Source: an uncultured Cellvibrio sp.
GTDB taxonomy: Bacteria > Pseudomonadota > Gammaproteobacteria > Pseudomonadales > Cellvibrionaceae
Direction: 5' to 3'
Length of the DNA: 64,000 nucleotides
Assembly (NCBI GenBank): GCA_937958105.1
Contig: CALFXJ010000044.1
Span: 60,382-124,381, forward strand
In this document: one piece after another, positions 44,092 to 53,688 of the stretch
Layout: every line of letters starts with the position of its first letter
Position numbering within the stretch: the first letter of the stretch is position 1
Notes under the pieces: model-generated
Database searches by the model: none
What the model saw: the letters and a program-made list of their open reading frames with translations, nothing else
Told to the model about the DNA's origin: nothing
Program-made: the position numbers and the translations under genes

Positions 44092-45213
44092 ATGAGTAAA
44101 GTCAAATCTATTGGTATCGCAACGGCGACCCTCTTCTCCATCTTCCTTATTATTGTCGCTATCAAAGCCAGTCAGTTTATTGCAATGGCCGAAGCGGGCG
44201 AGGCGTTCGTGCCACCGCCGGAGTCCGTCAATACCTTCGCCGCAGAGACGCAGGAATGGCCTCTTATCTATTCGGCTGTCGGCACCGTTGAGGCTGATGA
44301 AGGCATCATGATCGCTGCCGAAGTACCCGGTAAAGTGCAGCGCATTGCGTTCACTTCAGGTGAGTACGTCAAGGCGGGTGAAGTGTTGCTGGAGCAGGAG
44401 TCCAGTAACGAGCGGGCTCAATTGGCCGCTGCAACGGCCCGTTTGAAACTGGCCCAGGCGAATCATGAGCGTCTGGTCCAGCTGCGCCAGAAAAACACCG
44501 TATCCCAGAGCGAGCTGGATGCTGCTGTGCAGCAGATGGAGTCAGCCCAGGGAGATGTGGATGATCTGAAGGCAACGCTGGCCAAGAAAGTTGTACGGGC
44601 TCCGTTTGCGGGCCGCCTCGGTATCCGGCAGGTGGACCTTGGTCAGGATCTGCAGACTGGTGTAGCGATTGTTTCCCTGCAGGCGACCAACCGGGTGCGC
44701 GTGAACTTTCCTGTGCCGCAGCACTGGCTGGTCCGCGTAACCAAAGGACTGGAGGTGGAGGTGCGCGCAGGTGATGGTTCCGATGCAACCATCAAAGGTG
44801 TGGTGACCGCAATCGGCGCCGAGATCAATCCGGTTACCCGCAATGCCACGGTGCAGTCATCGCTGGACAATGCGGACAACAAGCTCATCCCGGGCATGGC
44901 AGTAGAGACTCGTGTCGCTCTTGGAAGCCCACAGCCTGTTCTTGCAGTGCCAAGCACCTCGGTTATCTACGCTCCCTTTGGTGACACCGTGTTTGTGGTG
45001 GAGAAGGATGAGCAGGGTAATCTTAAAGCGCGGCAGCAGTTTGTCCGCCTGGGTAAGGCGCGGGGAGATTTCGTAGAGATCGCTGATGGCCTGAAAGAGG
45101 GTGACGTTATCGTCAGTACCGGAGCGTTTAAGTTGTTCAACGGCCAATCGGTGGTGGTGAGTGATATCGCTGCTCCGGAATTCAAACTGGAGCCGACTCC
45201 GGCTGACAGTTGA
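44092..45213 (+). CDS. RND efflux periplasmic adaptor (membrane fusion protein), second system
   Basis: 373 residues from ATG 44092. One N-terminal membrane anchor (ATATLFSIFLIIVAIKASQF) with no clear signal cleavage, then barrel-sandwich halves (GKVQRIAFTSGEYVKAGEVL and KKVVRAPFAGRLGIRQVDLG) around a coiled coil rich in Gln/Ala/Glu, then beta-barrel (INPVTRNATVQSSL) and membrane-proximal domains. Same family as the adaptor near 18.5 kb but clearly different in sequence. Pump gene follows after 112 bp. An in-frame TTG three codons upstream is unlikely. Confidence 0.92.
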   Translation: MSKVKSIGIATATLFSIFLIIVAIKASQFIAMAEAGEAFVPPPESVNTFAAETQEWPLIYSAVGTVEADEGIMIAAEVPGKVQRIAFTSGEYVKAGEVLLEQESSNERAQLAAATARLKLAQANHERLVQLRQKNTVSQSELDAAVQQMESAQGDVDDLKATLAKKVVRAPFAGRLGIRQVDLGQDLQTGVAIVSLQATNRVRVNFPVPQHWLVRVTKGLEVEVRAGDGSDATIKGVVTAIGAEINPVTRNATVQSSLDNADNKLIPGMAVETRVALGSPQPVLAVPSTSVIYAPFGDTVFVVEKDEQGNLKARQQFVRLGKARGDFVEIADGLKEGDVIVSTGAFKLFNGQSVVVSDIAAPEFKLEPTPADS

Positions 45214-45325
45214 TTACACGCCGGACTGTATTGAGCTAGCAAGAATGGTTTGCGCGTGTCGTCAGGCACGCGCGGCTTCAAGGATTACAGGTCTGCTTTT
45301 GCGGACCCTATGGTGAGCCTCATCT

Positions 45326-48300
45326 ATGAAATTCACAGACATATTTATTCAGCGGCCGGTGATTGCCATCGTGGTCAGCCTGCTGATTCTTATTGCCGGT
45401 ATCCAGGCCGGCAGTTCACTCTCGGTTCGACAGTATCCGCGCAGTGATGTTGCCATGATCACGATCAACACGGTTTATATTGGAGCCAATGCCGAACTGG
45501 TGCGCGGATTCGTGACCACGCCGATTGAGCGGGCTATCGCTTCAGCAGGCGGGATTGATTACATCGCCTCCCAGAGCTCGATGGGTCTGTCGACCATACG
45601 CGTTCATCTGCAGTTGAACTACGATCCGTTGCGCGCTATGACTGAAATCAGTGCAAAGGTAAACCAGGTGCGTGGCGACCTGCCGCCGGAAGCAGAAGTT
45701 CCGGCGATCACGATTGAATCCGCCGATAGTCAATTTGCGGCGGCATACTTAAGTTTCAGCTCCGGAATTCTCGAGCAGAACCAGATTACCGACTTTCTTA
45801 CCCGCTCCGTGCAACCGCGTTTGACAGCTATTGCGGGTGTGCAGAAGGCGGATGTGCTCGGTGGGCGTACCTTCGCCATGCGCATCTGGTTGAAGTCGGA
45901 AAAGATGGCGGCGCTGAACGTTACGCCGTCAGAAGTGCGACAGGCGCTGGCAAACAACAACGTGCAGGCTGCTATCGGTCAGACGCGCGGGGCATACACC
46001 CAGGTCAACCTGCGTGCGGATACCGATCTAAAGCATGTGGAGGATTTCCGTCAGCTTATCGTGCGTCACACCAATGAAGGTGTGATTCGTCTGGGTGACA
46101 TTGCCGATGTAGTCCTGGGGGCGGAAAACTACAACGAGGAAGTTAACTTCTCCGGCGAGACTGCCGTGTTTATGGGGGTCTGGGTCGCGCCTCATGCCAA
46201 CTCGCTGGAAGTCATGAAAGCAGTTACTGCAGAAATGGAAGCTATCCGCGCGGAACTGCCGACCGGATTGAGCGGTGTCGTGGCGTACGATGCGACTAAA
46301 TATATTGATGCCGCCATCGTGGAAGTTATCAAGACGCTGTCGGAAACTCTGTTGATTATCATCCTCGTGATCTTTTTGTTCCTGGGATTCAGTCGTTCAG
46401 TGTTTATTCCGGTGGTGGCTATTCCGCTGTCGCTGGTGGGTGCCCTGTTCATCATGCAGGTCTTTGGCTTCTCTCTTAACCTGTTGACGCTGTTGTCAAT
46501 TGTGTTGAGCGTGGGGCTGGTCGTGGACGACGCCATCGTTATGGTGGAAAACATCGAGCGTCATATTGAAGAAGGCATGAAACCTTTCCCCGCCGCTATC
46601 ACCGCTGCGCGGGAATTGGGCGGCCCCATCATCGCCATGACAGTGACTTTGATTTCCGTTTATGTACCCATTGGTTTGATTGGTGGTTTGACCGGTACGC
46701 TGTTCCGCGAATTCGCCATCACGTTGGCTGGCGCGGTGACTATCTCTGCGGTAGTGGCTATTACCTTGTCGCCCATGCTGGGTTCACGGATGCTCAAGTC
46801 ACACCAGAAAGTAAACGCGCCGCTGGCTGGTCTGTTCGATCGTTTCCAGAAGTTCTACAGCCGCAAGCTGGATGTGACGCTCAACAGCCGCTCGGGAATC
46901 TATGTGTTCTGGGTCGGCATCGCCGTGCTCTGCGTGCCGCTCTATATGTTCTCGGCCAAAGAACTTGCGCCGATGGAAGATCAGGGGGTTATCTTCGGTA
47001 TTGTTGATGCACCGGCTAACTCAACCCTTGATCAATCATCCTATTACGGCAAGCTGGTGAACAACATCTTCATGGAAGTGCCGGAGACCGACTTTACCTT
47101 TCAGGTGAATTTCCCCACCGGCGGTTTTGCGGGGCTGGTCACCAAGCCCTGGGAAGAGCGTGATCGGAGCGTGTTTGAAATTCTGCCGGAGATGCAGCAG
47201 AGCCTGGCGAACATTCCCGGGGTGCGCATCCTGCCCATTACACCTCCGCCGCTGCCCGGCGGCGGAGATTTCCCGGTAGAGTTTGTGATTGCATCCACCG
47301 CTGATTCAAAGGAAATTTATGACTATGCATTGAAGCTGCAGCAGGTGATGAACGCCAGTGGTATCTTCCCGTTTACCCTGATTGATATGAAGGTGGATCA
47401 ACCGGAATATCAATTGAACGTTGATCGGGAGAAGGTAGCGGATCTTGGATTGAATCTGCAGACTGTCACGCAGGATCTGGGTACCTTGCTGGGTGGTGGC
47501 TATGTCAACCGTTTCAATATGGCGGGCCAGAGTTACAAAGTGATTCCTCAGGTAAAACGTGTTGAGCGGTTGACACCGGACGATCTCACTAAACTGTACA
47601 TCACCGGTCCGGAAGGCCAGATGATTCGTCTGGATCAGGTCGCCACCATGAGCCACGTTACGGCGCCGCGCTCCATTAACCGGATGCAGCAATTGAACGC
47701 GGTGAAAATCAGTGGTGTATCGATTAAACCCTTGGGTGAAACACTGACGTACCTGCAGGAAGAGGCGGCCAAGATATTACCGAAAGGTTACAGTATTGAT
47801 TACACCGGCGAGTCGCGCCAGCTGCAGCGGGAAGGTAATACATTCCTGCCGGCATTGACTCTCGCGTTGCTGATGATCTTTTTGGTGTTGGCAGCACAGT
47901 ACAACAGCTTCCGCGATCCCATCGTGATCCTCGCCGGTTCAGTTCCACTGGCTATCTTCGGTGCGCTGTTGTTTACCTTCTTCAAGATGCCCATGCCGAT
48001 GCCATTCTTTACGGATGGTTTCAGCAGCACGTTGAACATTTATTCTCAGGTAGGGCTGGTGACACTGGTGGGCCTGATTGCGCGTAACGGCATCCTGGTG
48101 GTGGAGTTTGCCAACAAGATGCAGTTGCAGGGTATGAGCAAGATTGAGGCCGTGCGTGAAGCCGCAGTGATTCGTTTGCGTCCGGTATTGATGACCAGTA
48201 TCGCTACGGTAGCGGGTCATGCCCCGCTGATCTTTGCCTCGGGTCCTGGAGCAGAAGCACGCAATGCTATCGGTCTGGTGCTGGTATTCGGTATGGCGAT

Positions 48301-48406
48301 CGGTACTGTCTTCACATTGTTTGTGTTGCCATCAGTCTATGTTCTGCTGGCGAAGGATCACCAGAAAGACAAGGCACGTCTGGCGGAGCTGGAAGCAGCC
48401 GCCTGA
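45326..48406 (+). CDS. RND-family (HAE1-type) efflux pump permease, second system
   Basis: 1026-residue inner-membrane pump. N-terminal start FTDIFIQRPVIAIVVSLLIL, periplasmic domains, proton-relay motif SVGLVVDDAIVMVENIERHI, and C-terminal half with QVGLVTLVGLIARNGILVVE. Strong similarity of plan to AcrB/MexB-type and especially to MexK-like pumps (comparison from memory). No outer-membrane channel gene accompanies it. GGTGAG lies 8 nt before the ATG. A terminator follows. Confidence 0.95.
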   Translation: MKFTDIFIQRPVIAIVVSLLILIAGIQAGSSLSVRQYPRSDVAMITINTVYIGANAELVRGFVTTPIERAIASAGGIDYIASQSSMGLSTIRVHLQLNYDPLRAMTEISAKVNQVRGDLPPEAEVPAITIESADSQFAAAYLSFSSGILEQNQITDFLTRSVQPRLTAIAGVQKADVLGGRTFAMRIWLKSEKMAALNVTPSEVRQALANNNVQAAIGQTRGAYTQVNLRADTDLKHVEDFRQLIVRHTNEGVIRLGDIADVVLGAENYNEEVNFSGETAVFMGVWVAPHANSLEVMKAVTAEMEAIRAELPTGLSGVVAYDATKYIDAAIVEVIKTLSETLLIIILVIFLFLGFSRSVFIPVVAIPLSLVGALFIMQVFGFSLNLLTLLSIVLSVGLVVDDAIVMVENIERHIEEGMKPFPAAITAARELGGPIIAMTVTLISVYVPIGLIGGLTGTLFREFAITLAGAVTISAVVAITLSPMLGSRMLKSHQKVNAPLAGLFDRFQKFYSRKLDVTLNSRSGIYVFWVGIAVLCVPLYMFSAKELAPMEDQGVIFGIVDAPANSTLDQSSYYGKLVNNIFMEVPETDFTFQVNFPTGGFAGLVTKPWEERDRSVFEILPEMQQSLANIPGVRILPITPPPLPGGGDFPVEFVIASTADSKEIYDYALKLQQVMNASGIFPFTLIDMKVDQPEYQLNVDREKVADLGLNLQTVTQDLGTLLGGGYVNRFNMAGQSYKVIPQVKRVERLTPDDLTKLYITGPEGQMIRLDQVATMSHVTAPRSINRMQQLNAVKISGVSIKPLGETLTYLQEEAAKILPKGYSIDYTGESRQLQREGNTFLPALTLALLMIFLVLAAQYNSFRDPIVILAGSVPLAIFGALLFTFFKMPMPMPFFTDGFSSTLNIYSQVGLVTLVGLIARNGILVVEFANKMQLQGMSKIEAVREAAVIRLRPVLMTSIATVAGHAPLIFASGPGAEARNAIGLVLVFGMAIGTVFTLFVLPSVYVLLAKDHQKDKARLAELEAAA

Positions 48407-48430
48407 TTGCAGACGTGTTAACAGCAATAA

Positions 48431-48460
48431 AAAAACCGCGGCGAGAGCCGCGGTTTTTTT
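48431..48460 (+). terminator. Rho-independent terminator after the second RND pump
   Basis: ACCGCGGC (48435-48442) pairs with GCCGCGGT (48447-48454) around GAGA, followed by T to 48460. A run on the left also allows use by the leftward TonB-receptor gene (stop at 48503). Confidence 0.9.
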
Positions 48461-48502
48461 ATATCTCGAAGGCTGCTGTTACGCAGCCTTTTAACGCTGG
48501 TC

Positions 48503-51421
48503 TTAGAATTTGGCGCGCACACCCAGGGTAAAGCGACGGTCAGTTTCTTCGATCTGCCAGACGGTACCGGTGACGCTGCGGTCGATGGTTGGTTCAGCGG
48601 TGAGGTTAGTCACGTTGAACACCAGTCCTAGGTTAGCATTGATATCCCAGCTCGCGGATAAATCCAGCTGCGACATATCGTCACGGAAGGAGTTACCACG
48701 GGTTGGATCATCACTGTCAATACCGCCCACTTGTGTTCCCACCCGCTCAGTACGTTTCTCATAAGCATTGTCGAGGAACGCGTCGCGGTAGGTGTAAGCC
48801 AGACGAATACCGAAGTCACCATATTCCCAGTACACCTGAGCGTTGAAGGTGTTTTTGGAAATATCTTCCAGCGCAAGGCCGTTCGGGTCTTCACTGTCGG
48901 CGTAGGTGTAGTTAGCGTTCAGCCCCAGACCGGACCATGCGCCGGGCAGGAAGTCAAAGGCTTGTTGATAACCCAGTTCGAAGCCCTGGATCTTACCTTT
49001 CTCGCCGTTGTCCGGCAGGGTGGTTTGAATCCCATGACGACCTTCCGCAACGGCTGCATCAAACTCCGCCCGATCTTTCGCGTAGTAGTAATCGGTGGAG
49101 TTTTCGAAGCGGTTTTCAAAATCCTTCAGACAGATCGCATGATAGGTTGCATCAGACTGGTTCTGTCCGGCCAGTGCATCGGGTACATAGTCGCAGCGTC
49201 CGGTGGTTTTCAGGAATGACGCCACATCTTTGTAGAAGATGGTTGCCGACACCATGTTCCCGTGCCCGAAGTAGTGCTCCAGTGCCAGGTCGTATTGCGT
49301 AGCGCGATAAGGTTCCAGGCCCGGATTACCTTTGGTTGCGGTAATGCGGTCGGAGTTGAAGAGATAAGTCGGGCTCAGCTCACTGTAATCCGCACGACGC
49401 ATGACTTTAGCGGCAGCAAAACGCAGCAGCGTGTCTTCGGTCAGGTCGTAGGTGATGTTCAGGCTGGGCAGGAAGTCGTTGTATTTCTGGCTCTCTACCA
49501 CAAAATCCGTACCGGCCTGGTTGTATGCAGTGGACGTAATTTCCGTCTCAATGTAACGACCGCCGGTAATCGCACGCCAGCGCCCGAAGTCCATGTTGGC
49601 CTGCAGATAAAAAGCAGAGGTGTCTTCATTGATCAGCGCGTAAGACCCTTTAGACTCAACCAGGTTATCCGCCAGTGAACCTTCGCGGGCGTAGTTGGTG
49701 CCGGCCAGCAGCTGCTGGAGCATGTTGAACGTCTGGTCGGCATTCTGCAGGCGCTTCGCATCATATACGGTGAAGTTGCGGATATGGTTGGTGCCCACAA
49801 AGCCGCTGTGCTCAAAAGCATCGCCACCGACATCGGGGGTAATGATGGCGCCGGGGAACGCGTTAGCAATGTCATTCATCCAGATAATGGTGGGATCGCC
49901 ATTGTCATCGAACAGCTTGGAATGCATATCAGCCAGGCGCAACTCGGAACGGCTTCTCTCGTACTCGTTTTCGGTGAAGCGCAGACCGGTTTTCACGGAG
50001 GTCAGCCATTCCCAGCCCATGGGTTCGGTGTACTCAACATCGACACGGTAAGCGGTTTCTTCGTTTTTGATGCGCTCATCAATGTGACGGTATTCGCGCA
50101 GCGCAAAGTGCTCCGACTGGGTGTAAATTTCGCCAGCGTCGTACACCACGCCCGGTGCTTTGCTTTGGCTGTTGATGATGGTTACGTCGGAATACCACTC
50201 ATTGGCCTGTGACGGATCTGCTGCCTCCAGGTCTGGATCAATGGCTCGCCAGTTGAATTCAGAATTGGGCACTGTTGAGTCAGATTTAGCATGGGAAAAT
50301 TCACCGGATACTTTGAGGTTATCGGTGAAGTTCCACTCGCCGCCGATGGCGTTGCTGAAGGAGTCGGTGGAGCGGAACGAGCTCCAGGTTTTCGGAATGG
50401 CAACGACATTACCTTCCATCCGGTAATTATTCAGCGCGCCGTTCGCATCTTCATAGGTGTCAGCGGTAGCGACCGGTGTTCCGGAAACGTGAAGGATGGA
50501 GTAGGCCTCCTGACCACCGTCGCGCTCTGTCGAGTTCAGGTCAACGTAGAAGTTGCCTGCACCGGACGCAGGTGCCCATTGCAGAGAAACGTTGTACGCC
50601 GTGCGTTCGCGGTCTTCAGTGAAGGGTTCGAATTTATGTTCGGTGGGGACAACATATTTGCCGCTGGGCGTGTTCTTGGCCGGCTCATCAAGGCCTTCGA
50701 TCTCTGTGTGATCGTAGACAAACAGGCTGGTGGCAAAGGAGTCGCGACGCAGACGGCGGTCCTGATAGGACAGCATCACCATGGCGCCGAAGGTGCCTGC
50801 CTCATCCAGATCCCAGGTGTCACCGGCTGATGCGCTGAAAATAGGGGCCCAGTTGTCGGCCTTATCGGCGTATTCCATGTCAAAAGAACCTGCCAGTACC
50901 GGGCCTTTCAGGTCCAGCGGGCGCGTGGTCTTCAGACTGATGGTACCGCCCAGTGCGCCTTCCACCATCTCGGGGGTAGGGGATTTGATAACTTCAACGG
51001 AAGAGAGAAAGCTCGCGGGAAAGTCTTCAAAGCTGATGCCGTTCCGGCCGCCGCCCACGGTTGAGCGACCGTTCACTTCCACACGGTTCTGCGGCAGGCC
51101 GCGAATAGAGACCTCTGAACCTACACCAAAGTCGCGGTTGATGGAGATACCGGTAACGCGCTGGAGCGCTTCAGCGATGTTGTTGTCGGGCAGCTTACCT
51201 ATGTCTTCCGCTACGACGGCATCGACCACACGGCCGTCATTTCTTTTGTGATCCACAGCGGCTTCGAGGCTGCTGCGGATACCTTGCACAACCACCTCTT
51301 CAATGGCGCCCGCGTCCTGGGCTAAGGCGGTGGACGCAAAGCCTAAAGTCGCTACCGAAATTGTCACAGCGTTGATGGCTTTAATAGCCGTCGCCAGACG
51401 ATGCTTGTTGCTACTACTCAT
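48503..51421 (-). CDS. TonB-dependent outer-membrane receptor (large, TIGR01782-like)
   Basis: 972 residues from ATG 51421, which has AGAGGAG 7 nt upstream. Signal peptide ends near STALAQ; the TonB box is EEVVVQG. The plug domain follows (DAVVAEDIGKLPDNNIAEAL, then VSIRGLPQNRVEVNGRS and SVEVIKSPTPEMVEGALGG), then a 22-strand barrel ending with phenylalanine (RRFTLGVRAKF). The type is that of Xanthomonas/Caulobacter/Cellvibrionaceae receptors for oligosaccharides and other nutrients. Two cysteines about 26 residues apart near 49120-49205 could form a disulfide in an outer loop. No enzyme or regulator gene lies beside it, so the substrate is unknown. Confidence 0.93.
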   Translation of the reverse strand: MSSSNKHRLATAIKAINAVTISVATLGFASTALAQDAGAIEEVVVQGIRSSLEAAVDHKRNDGRVVDAVVAEDIGKLPDNNIAEALQRVTGISINRDFGVGSEVSIRGLPQNRVEVNGRSTVGGGRNGISFEDFPASFLSSVEVIKSPTPEMVEGALGGTISLKTTRPLDLKGPVLAGSFDMEYADKADNWAPIFSASAGDTWDLDEAGTFGAMVMLSYQDRRLRRDSFATSLFVYDHTEIEGLDEPAKNTPSGKYVVPTEHKFEPFTEDRERTAYNVSLQWAPASGAGNFYVDLNSTERDGGQEAYSILHVSGTPVATADTYEDANGALNNYRMEGNVVAIPKTWSSFRSTDSFSNAIGGEWNFTDNLKVSGEFSHAKSDSTVPNSEFNWRAIDPDLEAADPSQANEWYSDVTIINSQSKAPGVVYDAGEIYTQSEHFALREYRHIDERIKNEETAYRVDVEYTEPMGWEWLTSVKTGLRFTENEYERSRSELRLADMHSKLFDDNGDPTIIWMNDIANAFPGAIITPDVGGDAFEHSGFVGTNHIRNFTVYDAKRLQNADQTFNMLQQLLAGTNYAREGSLADNLVESKGSYALINEDTSAFYLQANMDFGRWRAITGGRYIETEITSTAYNQAGTDFVVESQKYNDFLPSLNITYDLTEDTLLRFAAAKVMRRADYSELSPTYLFNSDRITATKGNPGLEPYRATQYDLALEHYFGHGNMVSATIFYKDVASFLKTTGRCDYVPDALAGQNQSDATYHAICLKDFENRFENSTDYYYAKDRAEFDAAVAEGRHGIQTTLPDNGEKGKIQGFELGYQQAFDFLPGAWSGLGLNANYTYADSEDPNGLALEDISKNTFNAQVYWEYGDFGIRLAYTYRDAFLDNAYEKRTERVGTQVGGIDSDDPTRGNSFRDDMSQLDLSASWDINANLGLVFNVTNLTAEPTIDRSVTGTVWQIEETDRRFTLGVRAKF

Positions 51422-51506
51422 TCTTATACTCCTCTGCACTTATATTGCTTTTTTATATTCCGCAAGCGTTGTTATTCACTTGAGGTTAAGGTGAGTAGAC
51501 ATTCTT

Positions 51507-51557
51507 CAGATAGGATTGTCAACCATTTGGTTTGATTTAAGGTTGATAATCTATCTG
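51507..51557. promoter_or_regulatory. Large imperfect inverted repeat upstream of the TonB receptor
   Basis: CAGATAGGATTGTCAACC (51507-51524) is mirrored by GGTTGATAATCTATCTG (51541-51557), with one bulge and one mismatch over 17-18 bases and a 16-bp spacer. The spacer holds a smaller palindrome AACCATTTGGTT. CCAATTGG (51559-51566) lies just beyond. Position about 90-140 bp before the receptor ATG suits an operator for a dimeric repressor (GntR- or LacI-like). Not proven. Confidence 0.55.
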
Positions 51558-51888
51558 ACCAATTGGGGTTATCTTTTTCAGATTCAGAGATTTAGCTGTT
51601 TTCTCGGCAGTGTGGGCAGATTTCATCCATTCCTTAACAGTGGGGCGCGTCTAGTCGCCTAATGGGACCTGGATCTGGCTCGCATATCTAGACTCTTAGT
51701 GTTGTTTCGTATCAGATAGCTTGTCTGACTTTTTGCTGCGTGGGAAGGCTATGGTGGAGTTAATCGAGGGTGAGCTGTTCGATGCCGGGTTGTGGTCGAC
51801 TTATGCCGTCAGCCTGAGTAAATGCTCTATACTGCGGCTCTCTTTCACCCCGCGTCCTATCAACCCTTCATCGTCAGGAGTTATGACC
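51558..51888. other. Intergenic region before mrp
   Basis: About 330 bp. An open frame continues upstream of mrp to 51721 but has no domain match and is likely leader. TATACT at 51828-51833 is a fair -10 for mrp without a clear -35. No other feature seen. Confidence 0.4.
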
Positions 51889-52989
51889 ATGGCCCATCTC
51901 GACCCGGCTGTACTGCGCACTGTTGTAGAAAATGTGCTGGAGCCCAGCTTGCAACGTCCATTGGGCGAGCTGAATGCTGTTCATGCGGTAACGCTTGAAG
52001 GGGATCAGGTAGCGGTGAGTATCGATCTGGGCTATCCGGCGGAAGGTGTAGCTCAGGCACTGGCGACCGCGATTCACCATGCTGTCAGCCGTATCGATGG
52101 GGTCAGCAAACTGTCGGTGGATGTTGACTGGGTGATCCCGGCCAGTCCTGCGGCCAATGCCCAGCAGGCTATCCCGGGTGTAAAAAATATTATCGCCGTG
52201 GCATCGGGTAAGGGCGGGGTAGGTAAGTCCACCACTTCGGTGAACCTGGCGCTGGCACTGGCCGCAGAAGGAGCGGAGGTCGGTATTCTGGATGCCGACA
52301 TCTACGGCCCGAGTCAGCATCATATGCTGGGGGTGGGTGAGCGGCGTCCACAGATCGTCGGAGAAGGTAAGGCGCAGATGATGGTGCCAATCGAGGCTCA
52401 CGGCATCCAGTCCATCTCCATGGGCTATCTGGTGACCGAGCAGACCCCCATGGTGTGGCGGGGGCCGATGGTCAGCGGCGCACTGCAGCAACTGCTGATG
52501 CAGACCCGCTGGAATGATCTCGACTATCTCATCATTGACATGCCGCCTGGGACCGGCGACATCCAGATCACCCTGGCGCAGCGGGTTCCGGTAACCGGCG
52601 CGGTTATTGTGACCACTCCTCAGGACATCGCACTGCTGGATGCGAAGAAGGGCATTGAGATGTTCCGCAAGGTGAGTGTGCCGGTATTGGGTGTGGTAGA
52701 AAATATGGCGATGCACATCTGTTCTCAATGTGGTCATGCCGAACATATTTTCGGTGCCGGTGGCGGTGAGCGCATCGCGACTGAGTACCAGACTGCTCTG
52801 CTGGGCAGCCTGCCCCTGGATCTGTCAATCCGCGAACTGACTGATAGTGGTACGCCATCTGTCGCGGCGGACCCGGATTCGCCTATCGCTAAAGCCTATC
52901 GGGAGATTGCGCGGAAACTGGCGGCTCAGCTATGGCTGCTCAATCTGTCTGCATCGCCTGTACCGGAGATTGTTGTTTCGGAAGATTGA
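51889..52989 (+). CDS. apbC: Iron-sulfur cluster carrier protein (Mrp/ApbC)
   Basis: P-loop ATPase that binds and transfers 4Fe-4S clusters to apoproteins. 366 residues from ATG 51889, which has CAGGAG 8 nt upstream (ATG 51883 is only 2 nt away from it). N-terminal MIP18/DUF59 domain, then deviant Walker A in VASGKGGVGKSTTSVNLALA, DADIYGPSQHHMLG, DMPPGTGDIQ, and the cluster-binding CxxC in ICSQCGHAEHIFG. In pseudomonads this gene is next to metG; here the two are separated by about 10 kb. Confidence 0.95.
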   Translation: MAHLDPAVLRTVVENVLEPSLQRPLGELNAVHAVTLEGDQVAVSIDLGYPAEGVAQALATAIHHAVSRIDGVSKLSVDVDWVIPASPAANAQQAIPGVKNIIAVASGKGGVGKSTTSVNLALALAAEGAEVGILDADIYGPSQHHMLGVGERRPQIVGEGKAQMMVPIEAHGIQSISMGYLVTEQTPMVWRGPMVSGALQQLLMQTRWNDLDYLIIDMPPGTGDIQITLAQRVPVTGAVIVTTPQDIALLDAKKGIEMFRKVSVPVLGVVENMAMHICSQCGHAEHIFGAGGGERIATEYQTALLGSLPLDLSIRELTDSGTPSVAADPDSPIAKAYREIARKLAAQLWLLNLSASPVPEIVVSED

Positions 52990-53072
52990 TTTTGGCTGTT
53001 GGCGCGGTAGGCGATTGTTGAGAAAAACGCTATTATGCCGCCCCTTAAAATTATCTGTATGTGGGAGTCAGC

Positions 53073-53642
53073 ATGAGCATCAAATCCGATAAGTGGATGC
53101 GCCGCATGGTCGAGCAGCATGGCATGATTGAGCCGTTCGAACCGGGTCAGGTTCGCTATGGTGCCGATGGAAACCGGATCGTATCTTACGGTACTTCCAG
53201 TTATGGCTACGATGTGCGGTGTGCTGATGAATTCAAGATCTTCACTAATGTCCATTCCACGGTGGTAGATCCCAAGAATTTCGACGAGAAAAGTTTCGTC
53301 GATATCAAGAGCGATGTCTGCATTATTCCTCCCAACTCGTTTGCACTGGCGCGCACCGTTGAGTACTTCCGTATCCCGCGCTCAGTCCTGACGGTCTGTC
53401 TGGGCAAATCCACCTATGCGCGCTGCGGCATCATTGTGAATGTCACGCCGCTGGAGCCGGAGTGGGAAGGGCATGTGACCCTGGAGTTTTCCAATACCAC
53501 GCCACTGCCTGCCAAGATTTATGCAAACGAAGGCGTGGCTCAGATGCTGTTCTTTGAATCCGACGAGATCTGTGAAACTTCTTATAAAGATCGCGGCGGC
53601 AAATATCAGGGCCAGCGCGGCGTAACCCTGCCAAAGACCTGA
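53073..53642 (+). CDS. dcd: dCTP deaminase
   Basis: Deaminates dCTP to dUTP, the main source of dUMP for thymidylate in Gram-negative bacteria. 189 residues from ATG 53073, with GGGAG 5 nt upstream. Motifs: GTSSYGYDVRCADEFKIF, LGKSTYARCGIIVNVTPLEP and WEGHVTLEFSNTTPLPAKIY, which belong to the dUTPase/Dcd trimer fold. Follows apbC as in pseudomonads. Confidence 0.97.
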   Translation: MSIKSDKWMRRMVEQHGMIEPFEPGQVRYGADGNRIVSYGTSSYGYDVRCADEFKIFTNVHSTVVDPKNFDEKSFVDIKSDVCIIPPNSFALARTVEYFRIPRSVLTVCLGKSTYARCGIIVNVTPLEPEWEGHVTLEFSNTTPLPAKIYANEGVAQMLFFESDEICETSYKDRGGKYQGQRGVTLPKT

Positions 53643-53688
53643 TTTCTTTCAGTCACTAGCTGATAGTGACCTGCCGCTAGTGACTGCC

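Noticed and set aside
51874..52746. 290-codon - strand open frame
   Set aside because: Antisense to apbC, which has clear P-loop and CxxC motifs.
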